From Chondrosia reniformis (Eukaryota; Porifera; Demospongiae; Chondrillida; Chondrillidae), in contig OX359194.1 of NCBI GenBank assembly GCA_947172415.1, positions 8,289,901 through 8,353,900 of the forward strand: a stretch of DNA of 64,000 nucleotides, given 5' to 3'. The notes beneath the pieces were generated by a model. That model had not been told where the DNA came from. It worked only from the letters and a program-made list of their open reading frames with translations, and made no database searches. Every line of letters starts with the position of its first letter. Position 1 is the stretch's first letter. The position numbers and the translations under genes were made by a program. Positions 1 to 10,492 of the stretch are shown here, one piece after another.

Positions 1-190
1 GCATATCCACATCTCCTCTGTAGTCGCGGGATATCAGGGGCTGGATCGAAATGGAAGAAACGGAACAAGCAATGAGAGGAGAGGCCTCAATGCAAGATTA
101 CTATTGCATCCTAAAACTGGTTTCAAAGTCACATTAACATTGGTTCACCTTTCCCTTCTGATCAAGAATATAAACGGCCGAAGCTGACAT
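1..190 (-). CDS. AP1M1: AP-1 adaptor complex medium subunit (mu1), 5' end, partial
   Basis: Mu1 is the medium subunit of the AP-1 clathrin adaptor, which sorts cargo between the trans-Golgi network and endosomes. Two coding exons are seen: 190..149 (MSASAVYILDQKGK, then a GT donor) and 40..1 (PLISRDYRGDVDM, after a CAG acceptor), joined in phase 0 and running off the left edge. From memory, human AP1M1 begins MSASAVYVLDLKGK and continues LICRNYRGDVDMS, so the match is close across the whole visible part. Only about 27 residues are visible, so the C-terminal mu homology domain cannot be checked. The start codon lies 45 bp from the divergent NKAPD1 start. AP1M1 and AP1M2 cannot be told apart here. 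Confidence 0.85.
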
Positions 191-235
191 TTTACTAGTT
201 CGAAGTTGAGTTCCGCCTACTTGTAATAATAAAAA
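191..235. promoter_or_regulatory. Shared divergent promoter of AP1M and NKAPD1
   Basis: Only 45 bp separate the AP1M start codon (minus strand, 190) from the NKAPD1 start codon (plus strand, 236). Unless one gene has an upstream non-coding exon, both 5' UTRs and core promoters must overlap here or lie in the neighbour's first exon and intron. No TATA box is evident. Confidence 0.55.
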
Positions 236-1240
236 ATGGCCGCCAAACGATTGCTAGAAAATTTGGTCAGAAATGCCGAATCGCATAATAAGGTTAGTGT
301 ATTTCTGACCTTTCCGTGTAAGTTCTGTGTGATCTGTTGTTCTTAAAGTAGCATCTAAGCTGACGGACATCATAATTTACATTTCTGTCCAAAGATAGAC
401 TCAGGAAGAGAAGGAAATGTGGAGACTAAAAGAAAAGGAAGAGAAGGAAAAAGAAAAAGCTAAATGGAAGACGGAATCTCTAAGGAAGCGATACTCTGAA
501 AATAGCAAATGTGGACTAAAGAGAAGGTTTGTTTAATTATTTATTTGGTCTTCCAGGGGGTTCTGTGAAAGAATTACAACACATATATTAGATTACCTTA
601 GTATATTGTAACTTGCACTGTATATATAATAAGTCTGTCATTGATGAATGCTTTGCTTTATCACCATTTTACATATACTTGTTTGTTACACTGTGATGGT
701 CATTCTACCCTTGCTGTTTTCCCTCATCTGTGACACTAGTCATTCACGTAAAGAAAGTGAAGTTTCACATCAAAGGGCTAACAAATACCAAAGGGAACTC
801 ATGAAGATGGAAGAAGCTGATGATACAAGGTAGTTAGTCTAAGAGCTTGGAACTTGTATTTGTATATACCCATGTATTATACCTATATATACCTGTACTA
901 CCTGTATAAATATACCTGTATCTATTATTATTATTAATATTAAAGTATTATACCTTTTACTGGTAATAGGACAGGTCACCTATTGACCTTAATTTACCAT
1001 TTTGCATTTTAACTAGAAAATTTATTTAATTGTCAATATATCTGGAATGATGCAATATGTACTTGCTAACCTTCCTGTAGGTGGGGTCATGGAGGCTTTA
1101 AGGAGCACCATCCAGAGGAGTTTGCTGTCTCAACTAGTGATAGTGACAATTTAGAAAGCAATAAACCGGTTCCAAAGAGAAAGAAGAAATTAAAGAAGTC
1201 AAAACATAAACATAAAAAACATAAGAAAAAGCATAAATGA
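236..1240 (+). CDS. NKAPD1: NKAP domain-containing protein 1 homologue
   Basis: Exons are 236..292, 399..526, 740..829 and 1081..1240, all GT-AG, giving 144 residues. The N-terminus LLENLVRNAESHNK followed by QEEKEMWRLKE, and the later RWGHGGFKEHHPEEF, match human NKAPD1 (C11orf57), which I recall as [21 protein letters not shown] and RWGHSGYKELYPEEF. The C-terminus is a Lys/His-rich tail, as in the human protein, and suggests a nuclear RNA-associated protein. The protein is about half the length of the human one, mainly because the basic/serine tail is short. The molecular role of the family is poorly defined. The start is the first in-frame ATG, preceded by an A-rich leader. Confidence 0.8.
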
Positions 1241-2023
1241 TTTATAAAGTAGATATCTGCTATTTTTAACCTTACATGAGTTTGATTACATGTACAAATT
1301 TGATATAGTAACTCTTAGCTTTAATTTCATTTTACATTCCTGATTTTCCTAATTCGTTTCTTTCTTTCTTTCCCCTTTTTTCATTTCCTTCCACACTGTA
1401 GGTATTTGCATACTGCTGTTCATCACCCCACCACTGGTCTTCCATGATTCTTCTCTGCCAGTAATTAGGTTAACTCTGGAACCGTCCCAGCAAATCTGTT
1501 GGGTTTCATGATGCCATTGTTAAGGGACTTGATACACCACCCCTCTCTTATTCTCTGGAATACACATCATGTAGACTATATGCATCTTTCTTTTTTCCCT
1601 TTTTTCTTTTTCGTTTTATATTTTCTTCCTTTTTTCCTTTTTTCCCTTTTTTCGTTTTCGTTCTTCCTTTTTCCTTTTTTTCTTTTTCTCTTTGCTTTCC
1701 TCCTTTTTCCCCTTTTTTCCTCTTTCAACGCGAATGTTATTTGCCCGCAATCATAGGGACGTGGGCCAGCCTCTGCAATAATTTACAAGAGTATACTGAA
1801 TGCTTACATAGATCATGGATAAACTAACCTCTTCCGTGCATAGATTTATGCATTTGTGATTAGCTGAGTTATTATCTTTTAATACTAATCTCATTACGAA
1901 TTTATAATTTATCAACAATTGGGATTGTATAAAACCACTGCACAATGATCATTTTTGTTTGACAATTCTGAAATATACATGTACATGGTTCTAAATTGAA
2001 AAAATGTTCAAACAATGTAGTTC
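1241..2023. other. Intergenic; pyrimidine-rich tract at about 1355-1730
   Basis: No gene is recognised. The plus strand from about 1355 to 1730 is a long T/C-rich stretch built on imperfect TTTTTCCC-like units. An 85-residue open frame across it (1499..1756) is almost entirely Phe/Leu/Pro/Ser and reads as low-complexity sequence, not a gene. Confidence 0.5.
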
Positions 2024-2700
2024 TTAAACAAATTCTTCATGTTTGCCATGCTGTTTCTTCTCCTTTTGAGTGTTACTGGAACGGTGCTGCAGTACTTCGT
2101 TTCGCATCACTTTACTCAGTGTAAAGGTGACCCCAGGGCACACCACGAGGAGGTAGAAGTACTTCGTGCCCCAAAAGGCCTCCGGTTTCTCAACTCTGTT
2201 TGACACTTCCACTACTTGCGTCGTAAGAGAAGTTGCTCGGGAACGGTCCGGCGTACCTGACCGACCTGTGACCAGTTACTAGTCCTGCACTGCCTCACAC
2301 TACGGACAGAACAAGCCCGACCCTGGCGGACCACAAACTCCCACCAATGAGAATCATCATGTGCACACAACGCAGCTTGAGAGCACTGTACACAGACTTT
2401 AGCTCATTGGGATCGGCCAGGTTGCTTTAGAGTAGGGACCCATCGATGAACTACAAGAAAAGAATTAGAGAATACATAATTTCCAGCACACATGTACATA
2501 AACATTGAGCACATACGCATGTAAAATTCCAAATACAAATGCAAATGTCGTCCAAACCAACCTGATGTGGCAGCCTACAATAGCTTCCTGACCGACTACG
2601 TAGTGGCACTGGACCCACGCTCCTCCAGGTACGGGCCGTATAGTGAGAATCCGCAAGTGCCAATTTAACACACAAGCAGGATTAATAGTGAGATACATCT
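2024..2700 (-). pseudogene. Coding-like fragments on the minus strand, possible decayed gene
   Basis: This stretch is richer in G+C than its surroundings and has coding-like pieces on the minus strand. A terminal open piece ends at 2024 and includes VEKPEAFWGTKYFYLLVV. A piece around 2300-2410 reads SNLADPNELKSVYSALKLRC, and one near 2580-2680 has mixed frames. The pieces do not join into one frame with sound splice sites, and in-frame stops separate them. I do not recognise the family. It may be a decayed gene, a gene with badly guessed exons, or chance. Confidence 0.25.
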
Positions 2701-2749
2701 CCAGGCACTAACCCATAGGTAGAGAGACCACCCCACTATACGAACACCG

Positions 2750-2971
2750 ATGACCCTTTGTCGCATGGTACCATGGTCGTGCTCCTACCACGGTTTTCGC
2801 ATCGATCCACACCAAAGTAGACCTCCAGAGTTGATAGCCCGGAGGCCAAAGACTGAAGATTTGCTCGACTATTTATTAGAAATTGTCGGCGGGAAACATC
2901 GTGAACTTGGCGGAAAATCGTTGAACCAAATTTTTGCTAATTGTTTTCGAGATCATGTTCAAGAACAATAG
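2750..2971 (+). CDS. Unidentified 73-residue open frame
   Basis: The open frame contains RRPKTEDLLDYLLEIVGG and ends in a charged segment before TAG. The RPKTED stretch recalls a short motif in the N-terminal part of JARID2, but it is too short to assign. The flanks have no strong splice sites, and the region sits next to other coding-like fragments at 2024-2700. It could be the last exon of a lost gene or spurious. Confidence 0.2.
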   Translation: MTLCRMVPWSCSYHGFRIDPHQSRPPELIARRPKTEDLLDYLLEIVGGKHRELGGKSLNQIFANCFRDHVQEQ

Positions 2972-4758
2972 ACAACATGCAGAACATGACCCGGCCTATT
3001 CAGCAAGTTGTTATTGTTATTGAGCGAAGCAAATCATAAAATGTACAATGACCCCATGAATAGAAGTACTTAATTAATAAACAAGCTATCAATATCTTAA
3101 TGAACCTCTGATTATTTCACAAGCGCTCTTGCAAGCGCATAAATCGACATGTCAATCGGCATGTTTCATGCACAACACAGGACAATGTCACAAAGATATT
3201 TATTTAACAAGAATCACTTATTATCTTTACGCTATTGTATTGCTAAATCCTCGTGCTATTGCTCAATCAATTTGTGAATCCAAAATGGCCGTTGCTCAAT
3301 TACTAGTTTGAGGGACTTTGGCGTTGTCCAAACTACACTCATTGGTAGGTCATCTTGTTTAGAGAATCAGACAAACTATATGGCTACTTCAAATGAAGTC
3401 TATAATGTTTCTTTTTTTTAAGCAACAATGTTATGATTAGCATTATACAGCATCTTTACCTTATGTAAATACTTTTTACTTGTGAGACTGTTCAATAATA
3501 TTTGTACTTAACGTTTATACAAGCTAACATTAAATCTTGATTAGACAATTACATGTCCTATTGTGATTGCTGTATATTCATCCATTTATAGAATTGTCAT
3601 GTGGAAGTCAAATATCAGTTACCTAGCAACATACGCAATTAAGAAACAAGGAGGACTGAGTGTAATTATTATTAAAGTTATTGGCTTAACCCATTCAGGT
3701 AGGAAAAGATAGTGAAAGAAAGTGTTGGATCAAGGGAAACCTTGCATGGAATTTACAGTGAGTATAACAACTGTAAAGGTCCTGGATTACATCTGTTCAA
3801 TGGGACCACCAGATTTAGCATGTCTACCAGTCCCTAGTAACTAGTAACTCCTAGCTACTGTAATTCAGTTAGGGGAGGTGTGTGTATGACAAGTCCTGCC
3901 CAGCTGGTGAAATTCCCAAGTTTAGGCAAACTGTTCAAAAACTATATAGCCATTATAGCTGTTACTATGGTAATGTTACCTTTTTAGGTGTTGCTATGGT
4001 ATAAAGTGTATTGGTATGGCAGTTTGAAATTATTGAGGTAAAGACAATGTACAGACTATTTTAGTGTCAATACCAGTCCATGCAGGACAATATAAAAAGT
4101 TTGTTTTTACCCATGTTCATTCCTATAGGCTGTTGGATGCTATAAGTTGTTCATACAAACAACTTTGGAATTACAGAGTTTGCAATTGTTTCTTGATCTT
4201 CTTATCATCTGTAAATAGACAGTATAATACTTAAAAATATGATGGATGTTGTTGTTATTGCTAAGCCTAAGTTGTTCATAGTACAAGGGTTCATTAGCCT
4301 ATTGTCTAGTTCCTTTCGATGGCTGTCAACCTACAGCTGTAGTAGAATAATGATAATTTATTATAAAACAATTTTACTCAAATTAGGAATGCTACCAACA
4401 TCAATTTAGCTATAAAGTTGGATGGTGAATTAAGGATTGCTTGCTTCTTTCTAACAAATGCATACATTCTCCAATATATTCAGACAAATAAAACTAGCAT
4501 CATATCTTTTATCATTAATTGCCAAGTTGACCAATCAAATCATTGAATTTACATACTGGATTCTAGATCCATTAAAATGTCATGCGTATAATGATTATGT
4601 TATGTGGCTGAAACGTGTATATTGATATAACTAATTAAAATTCCCTACAACTTTCTACAAGATCTAGTTAGTTTCTGTAAATAGAGTGTTGTGTCAAGAT
4701 TCAAAATGAGTACTCTAGTGTATGAAGTGGAATGTAATTTGCTGTTGTCTTAAGCCCC
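2972..4758. other. Intergenic stretch with no recognised feature
   Basis: AT-rich sequence with only short spurious open frames (the longest is 60 codons, 3129..3311). It lies 3' of the minus-strand collagen gene, so part may be its 3' UTR. Confidence 0.5.
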
Positions 4759-7700
4759 TTAGCAACCAGTTATAGGAACCAAACAGGCAACTGTAAACGA
4801 GAATGTCCCTTCAGGTGGCTGATCCTCCAGAACAAATTCAAACAGTGTTCTTCCTTTAGGTTCAGGTTGGAAGAAGCTGGCGGAATTTCCGTCTGAGATC
4901 CCCCACTGTGGACTAAGGGGTATTGGTATAGTGCCATTGTTGGGATCAGGGTAGACACTGTTGCTATGGAAAAGGGAACAGGAGTCTACACAATCCATAC
5001 CCAGGATTTCCTCTGAGCTGAAAAGAATCACTGTGGTCCCTGCGTTTAATACATATCCAAAGTAATCATGGATGAAAGGATTTTTAGGTATTGTCACTTC
5101 AATGTTTACTGGATCTTCAATGGTTATTGTGAGCTGGGAACCCACTACTTCTAGTCCCCACGAGAAGGCCTGAAGAGCTGAAGAAGTGTAGAACAAGTTA
5201 AATGAGCATGCTGAATCAAGTGAATGTCAAACTTGCAATTATCAATATTCAGAAGGAGCGCAATAACCAAAAGATCTAGATCTTGGATACAATAAGACTT
5301 TTTGATTATTGCTTTACTTTTGAAGTTACTGTTATAAATAAATAACCCATTCACAGACCTTGACACTTGGCACATAATATATTAGTAGGCATGTTATCAG
5401 TATTATATACTGTATAGCTGGAAATTTTGGCAGGTAGAATATTTGGCAGATTGCTCAAGTTATGGCATTTGATGGATTTCACTTTAGTGATTTTACTGAC
5501 AAGACAGTTGTTTGATGTAGTTTGTCAGTTGAAATATTGAGGAATTGCTCTCAAAACTGCCAATCCGCCAAAATAAATTTGCTGCCAAAGTTTCGGGCAT
5601 ATATAGATTTGTCATTAGTACGTATGTGTCCCTGTGAGGTGAAATGTGTACCTAAGCGATCATCACTTTGAATGGTATCCAGCTCTTGAAAAATAGCTGT
5701 GACAGTTGCATTGATACTGTCAGTTTTATTACTTAGAGCTTCACAACACTGTAATATTTAAATAAAATATAAATATAAATTTAATTAATATATTCAAGGA
5801 AGAATATTATATTTAGTGAGCAGACAAGATACGTATGCACATGCCCAATGCTATTAATGCAATTTTCTACTTACCGTGGAATCAACAGTAACCATTGGTG
5901 ACGGAGTGGGACAAATGAAAGAGGGCGTGGTAGACTCCATGGATGAGGATGGTAAAATGCTTGGTCCATCAGATGAAGCTGGCATTGAACTCATTGGTCC
6001 ATCAGATGAAGCTGGCCTTGAACTCATTGGTCCATCAGATGAAGCTGGCATTGAACTCATTGGTCCATCAGATGAAGCTGGCATTGAACTCATTGGTCCA
6101 TCAGATGAAGCTGGCCTTGAACTCATTGGTCCATCAGATGAAGCTGGCATTGAACTCATTGGTCCATCAGATGAAGCTGGCATTGAACTCATTGGTCCAT
6201 CAGATGAAGCTGGCCTTGAACTCATTGGTCCATCAGATGAAGCTGGCATTGAACTCATTGGTCCATCAGATGAAGCTGGCATTGAACTCATTGGTCCATC
6301 AGATGAAGCTGGCATTGAACTCATTGGTCCATCAGATGAAGCTGGCATTGAACTCATTGGTCCATCAGATGAAGCTGGCATTGAACTCATTGGTCCATCA
6401 GATGAAGCTGGCATTGAACTCATTGGTCCATCAGATGAAGCTGGCATTGAACTCATTGGTCCATCAGATGAAGCTGGCATTGAACTCATTGGTCCATCAG
6501 ATGAAGCTGGCATTGAACTCATTGGTCCATCAGATGAAGCTGGCATTGAACTCATTGGTCCATCAGATGAAGCTGGCATTGAACTCATTGGTCCATCAGA
6601 TGAAGCTGGCATTGAACTCATTGGTCCATCAGATGAAGCTGGCATTGAACTCATTGGTCCATCAGATGAAGCTGGCATTGAACTTGCTGGCATAATAAAT
6701 GATGGTGAGGGCATCACACTAGATGATGATAACTTGCAACATACTAGATCATTCATGACAAGATCCTCAAGATTGGTCATAGCTTGATTGAGAGTATTAA
6801 ATTCTCCTAGTGGAATGTCCCCAAGAGCATCAGAGCCACTAGATCCAGGAGATCCTGATTCACCAGGAAAACCTTTTCGTCCTCTTCTTCCCTCATTTCC
6901 AGGCAGTCCTGGTATACTCTCACAAACATCCCCACCAGGCAGACCAGGGGCTCCTTTGGCTCCCTTCATTGTAATCTGTTCATCCAGGTTACATGTTATG
7001 CTGCTGGGGTCTCCCCGTATACCAATATCTCCTTCTCTCCCCGCTGGACCTGTCATCCCACGTGGTCCTGTGTCACCATCCTGACCAGGTCCCCCAGGAA
7101 CAGTGTTTGGGGTGCCAGCTCTTCCCTGGCGTCCAGCTGCTCCTTGGTCCCCTTGGTCACCCTTAAGACCTATGTAGTATGGGCAGATGGGATGAAGAGA
7201 TTCCTTCAGCACCACTGATCCATCTTGAACAGTAACGCAGGTGCAAATGTCTTGCTCAGGAAGAGGAACTTGTCTCTTCTTTCTGTTGGGCCCTAGTGGT
7301 GGATTTCCAACAGAACAGCAAGCCAAGGTATCTCTCAGATCACTTATCATTGTTTTAATGGCATTATAGCGCGAGCCCATTATAACATTATTGCTTAAAC
7401 CGGAACTTCCTTTTGGTCCCTTGGGACCACGATCACCACGAGGACCTGTGTCCCCTCGCGGCCCAGTGGAACCAGGTGGACTTGTGCAGCTTTGTGGAGT
7501 GCCAGGATCACCTGGATCTCCTTTCAATCCACTGGGACAAGGACCACATACTCCTGTTTCCCCTTTAGGCCCTTCTGCACCTTTAAGTCCTCTTCTACCA
7601 CGTCTCCCTTGATCACCTGTCTCTCCATCTGAACCGTTTGCACCTGGTGATCCTGGACTACCCCTTGGGCCACGATCTCCCTATGTGTATACATTAGAGA

Positions 7701-9623
7701 AACAGTAGCTTTGTGGCCAAATGATGCATTTGCATGTTAGTGCGTGTACCTACTCTAGGACCCCTTTCTCCTTTCTCTCCCTTTAAACCTTCACACATGG
7801 TTGGGTCGCCAGTCCCCCTTCTCCTCCTTCTATTATCTTCTCTGTTAACATTTATATTTGAGATGCTCTTGGAGAGGAGTGCATTCATGCTCTCCAGTTC
7901 ATCTGCCAGAAGCTCTCTTCTTCTCCTGTTGCCTTCAGTTTGTGCATCTTCGCAGCAGTCATTTATTAGGTTTTGAAGCTCAACAATCTCCTCGTGCAGC
8001 ATCATCAGTGCCTCCTTCAGTTAACATAAACTGTTTATAATGCTGGATCTACTGCAAATGGTGCAGATTCACGTCACATACATACCTCTTCTCCAAGGTT
8101 GACTCCATCATCTCCAGGTTCACCCTTTTCACCCTATATAATATACGTAGGTTGTACAAGAATTTGTAACACTATCAATCATTGGCAATTTATATTGGAT
8201 AATGAGGTGTGTCCAGCTCACTTTAAGTCCAGCAGCTCCTCTGGGGCCCCTCGGACCTCGCATGCCCTAAATACAACCAATTACAGCATATACATATATA
8301 GACATACGTATATATACATACTCATTTGTATGCTTATAAATATACTGATTAAGATTGCATGAGTACATAAGGTACCAATAATATTATGATCAAATACCTG
8401 AATTTGAATCCAATCACTTTGATTGCAACATGTACCCTGTGTGGTAAAAGAGGGAGTGGCATCATGCATGGGAAAAGAGGGAGTGGCATCATACATGAGA
8501 AAAGAGGGAGTGGCATCATACATGAGAAAAGAGGGAGTGGTATCATACATGAGAAAAGAGGGAGTGGCATCATACATGAGAAAAGAGGGAGTGGCATCAT
8601 ACATGAGAAAAGAGGGAGTGGCATCATACATGACATAAGAGGGAGTGTATATAGGAGTTGTTAAAGAGTCACCATGTACCATTGCTACTTACATTCATTC
8701 CAGGATCTCCTGGCTCTCCTTGAGCTATCTGTAATTATGTTGGATGGAAGGATTAAATATAAAATTGATGGGAAATATATAAAGTATTACATTTCAGCTA
8801 AATATACCAATTTGGCTAATGTCATTGTTTTAATATAAGATCTGACTTTCTATAAATAACATGACTACCTATCTAAACAATTGCATTCTCATAAGGCTTG
8901 TTTCATGACAGCTATATATATATCACAACTAATATTGTCACAATTAAAATGAAAATTGCATCTTCATTCCCAAAGTCTTAATTCCTATAGTACAGTAAAA
9001 TGTGAGAGTTACCTCTCCAGTGCTGGCTACTGATCCATTGGCTTGCTATGTAGGGGGGGAAAGAGAAATCACAGTAGAAAATTACATATTCACATGCTGT
9101 ATTCATAAGATGTCAAATAGTGTTACTAAATTTTCACAATTATTTTACATATTTCATGTCACATTCACTTACAATAATGATACAGGAACCAGCTGGGCCT
9201 TGCACTCCAGCGGGGCCCAGGGGGCCTCTACCTCCCCTTGAACCCATAGCCCCTTTCATTCCCGGCTCGCCAGCAGGTCCATCTGCACCAGGATTCCCAG
9301 GTTGACCTATTGGACCCTATAAATACATGTTATAGATAATATATAAAATGACCAAAAAATTGTGAGTGTTGTAAACTCCAGGTAACTAACCACTCTCCCA
9401 CGATCTCCTGGCTCTCCTTTGCTGGCATTGTAACAAAGATCACAAAACTGATCACTGAAGGGAATATTCAAAGTAAATCTCTGTCTCTGTAAGTTGAACA
9501 ATAAAGACATTCATCACCAAAGGAACCAGACAATGGAAAAGGATATTTAAATCTGACCTCCTGGGCTGCAATTGGAAACGCTGTGACAACTGCAAAGATG
9601 ATCCCTACAGTTAGCACATTCAT
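4759..9623 (-). CDS. Secreted short-chain collagen with Cys-Cys interruptions and a Ser/Pro tandem repeat
   Basis: Twelve exons: 9623..9558, 9486..9391, 9316..9173, 9045..9013, 8728..8693, 8436..8398, 8266..8222, 8133..8086, 8014..7754, 7680..5875, 5748..5652 and 5177..4759, in one continuous frame (1029 residues). It opens with a signal peptide ([20 protein letters not shown]). Gly-X-Y blocks are broken by non-collagenous segments, five of which carry an adjacent Cys-Cys pair (e.g. [41 protein letters not shown]). Basic sites RRRRR and RKKR look like proprotein-convertase sites. Exon 10 holds 22 copies of an 11-residue repeat ([11 protein letters not shown] type). The C-terminal ~140 residues ([14 protein letters not shown]...) resemble no NC1 or fibrillar C-propeptide I know. 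It is probably an extracellular-matrix or spongin-like collagen. The exact class is unknown. Confidence 0.8.
5411..5606. mobile_element. MITE-like element in collagen intron 11
   Basis: The left end (from about 5413, TATAGCTGGAAATTTTGGCA) is an imperfect inverted repeat of the right end (about 5560-5606, reverse complement TATATGCCCGAAACTTTGGC), and the match extends inward through a second TTGGC block. There is no coding capacity. This fits a non-autonomous DNA transposon of about 195 bp. The family is unknown and the ends are approximate. Confidence 0.5.
5963..6688 (-). repeat. 33-bp coding minisatellite, 22 copies
   Basis: The unit on the plus strand is GGTCCATCAGATGAAGCTGG plus 13 bp, repeated every 33 bp from 5963. 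Copies differ mainly by a C/A change (GGCCTT or GGCATT). Because 33 is a multiple of 3, each copy adds 11 residues to the collagen protein (minus strand). The opposite strand is also open over the array. Confidence 0.95.
8446..8643. repeat. 27-bp intronic minisatellite, about 7 copies
   Basis: The unit is about AAAAGAGGGAGTGGCATCAT plus 7 bp, in collagen intron 5 just upstream (minus strand) of the 8436..8398 exon. The period is a multiple of 3, so several frames stay open through it, but the splice signals and the Gly-Thr-Cys-Cys exon that follows show that it is intronic. Confidence 0.85.
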
Positions 9624-10492
9624 TTTGTTTAGTCTAACCTACTTTACACTCTACCCTGTAGCACTGTCTGTCCTCACCCGATCCACTAGTTATTAATCTC
9701 AACTCCTGTGGACACTTGGGCCTGCTCAAGGAATTTAGAGTATGCTAACAATTGTAACATTCTAAGAGATTGAAATTGTTATAAATGCTTAGAAGACTTA
9801 CAACTGTTTATCTCAGAAATATTGTACACAGTCTCTCACTGCCATACTGCAGACATACCTTATTGTAATGGTCTGAATTCTACAAGAGATCTCATTGCAG
9901 GCATACATTTTTATATACGTATGTGGGGATGTATTATCAGGGTAGTATAAGGTAGGGTGTTGGTACTAAGATCATTGTAGTCTGTGTAAAAACTCTGAAT
10001 AGCAGGCCTGAGCTGACATCAGATCAGACCATAATCTGTTTCTATGGTAGCATTTCATGGAATGTGATAAGATTAAAAACACATACTTTAAAGGAATTCT
10101 TCTATTTTCAGATGAACCTGAGGAGGAAGAATTGGGTATTTTACATACACAAACTATATATAATCTATAACTGATTCCTTCAAATGTATAAACTTCAAAT
10201 CCTATTAGAAATTTAGTACTTATTAAATGGCATTCTCCTAACTACTAATAATATGTAGCAGCTAAGCTTTTGACTTTCAAAGGTAATTATCCAAGTGTCA
10301 CTTGACAAATATACGCTGATTACATTTCTATACAATCAAAACAATGTATACACCAATTCTCTTGAAATGATACGAATGTGTAGGCGATATTATGTTTGTA
10401 TTTTCAGTGTACTGCCACCTTCCACCTACACAAGAGTATTTCGCTCAATTAAAAAGTAGGCGTTAACTGTGAGCGTAAGAGCGCCGAAGACC
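9624..10492. other. Divergent intergenic region, collagen (-) to SNRPA1 (+)
   Basis: 869 bp between the two start codons. It must hold both promoters. No open frame, repeat or clear TATA element stands out. Confidence 0.5.

Noticed and set aside
1499-1756. 85-codon Phe-rich frame
   Set aside because: Low-complexity T/C tract.
5876-6787. 303-codon plus-strand open frame ([11 protein letters not shown] repeats)
   Set aside because: It is the antisense of the collagen 33-bp array. The minus strand has a signal peptide, Gly-X-Y blocks and splice sites in frame.
8281-8682. 133-codon minus frame with MYDATPSFL repeats
   Set aside because: The splice sites at 8693 and 8436 and the phase of the CC exon show the repeat is intronic in the collagen gene.
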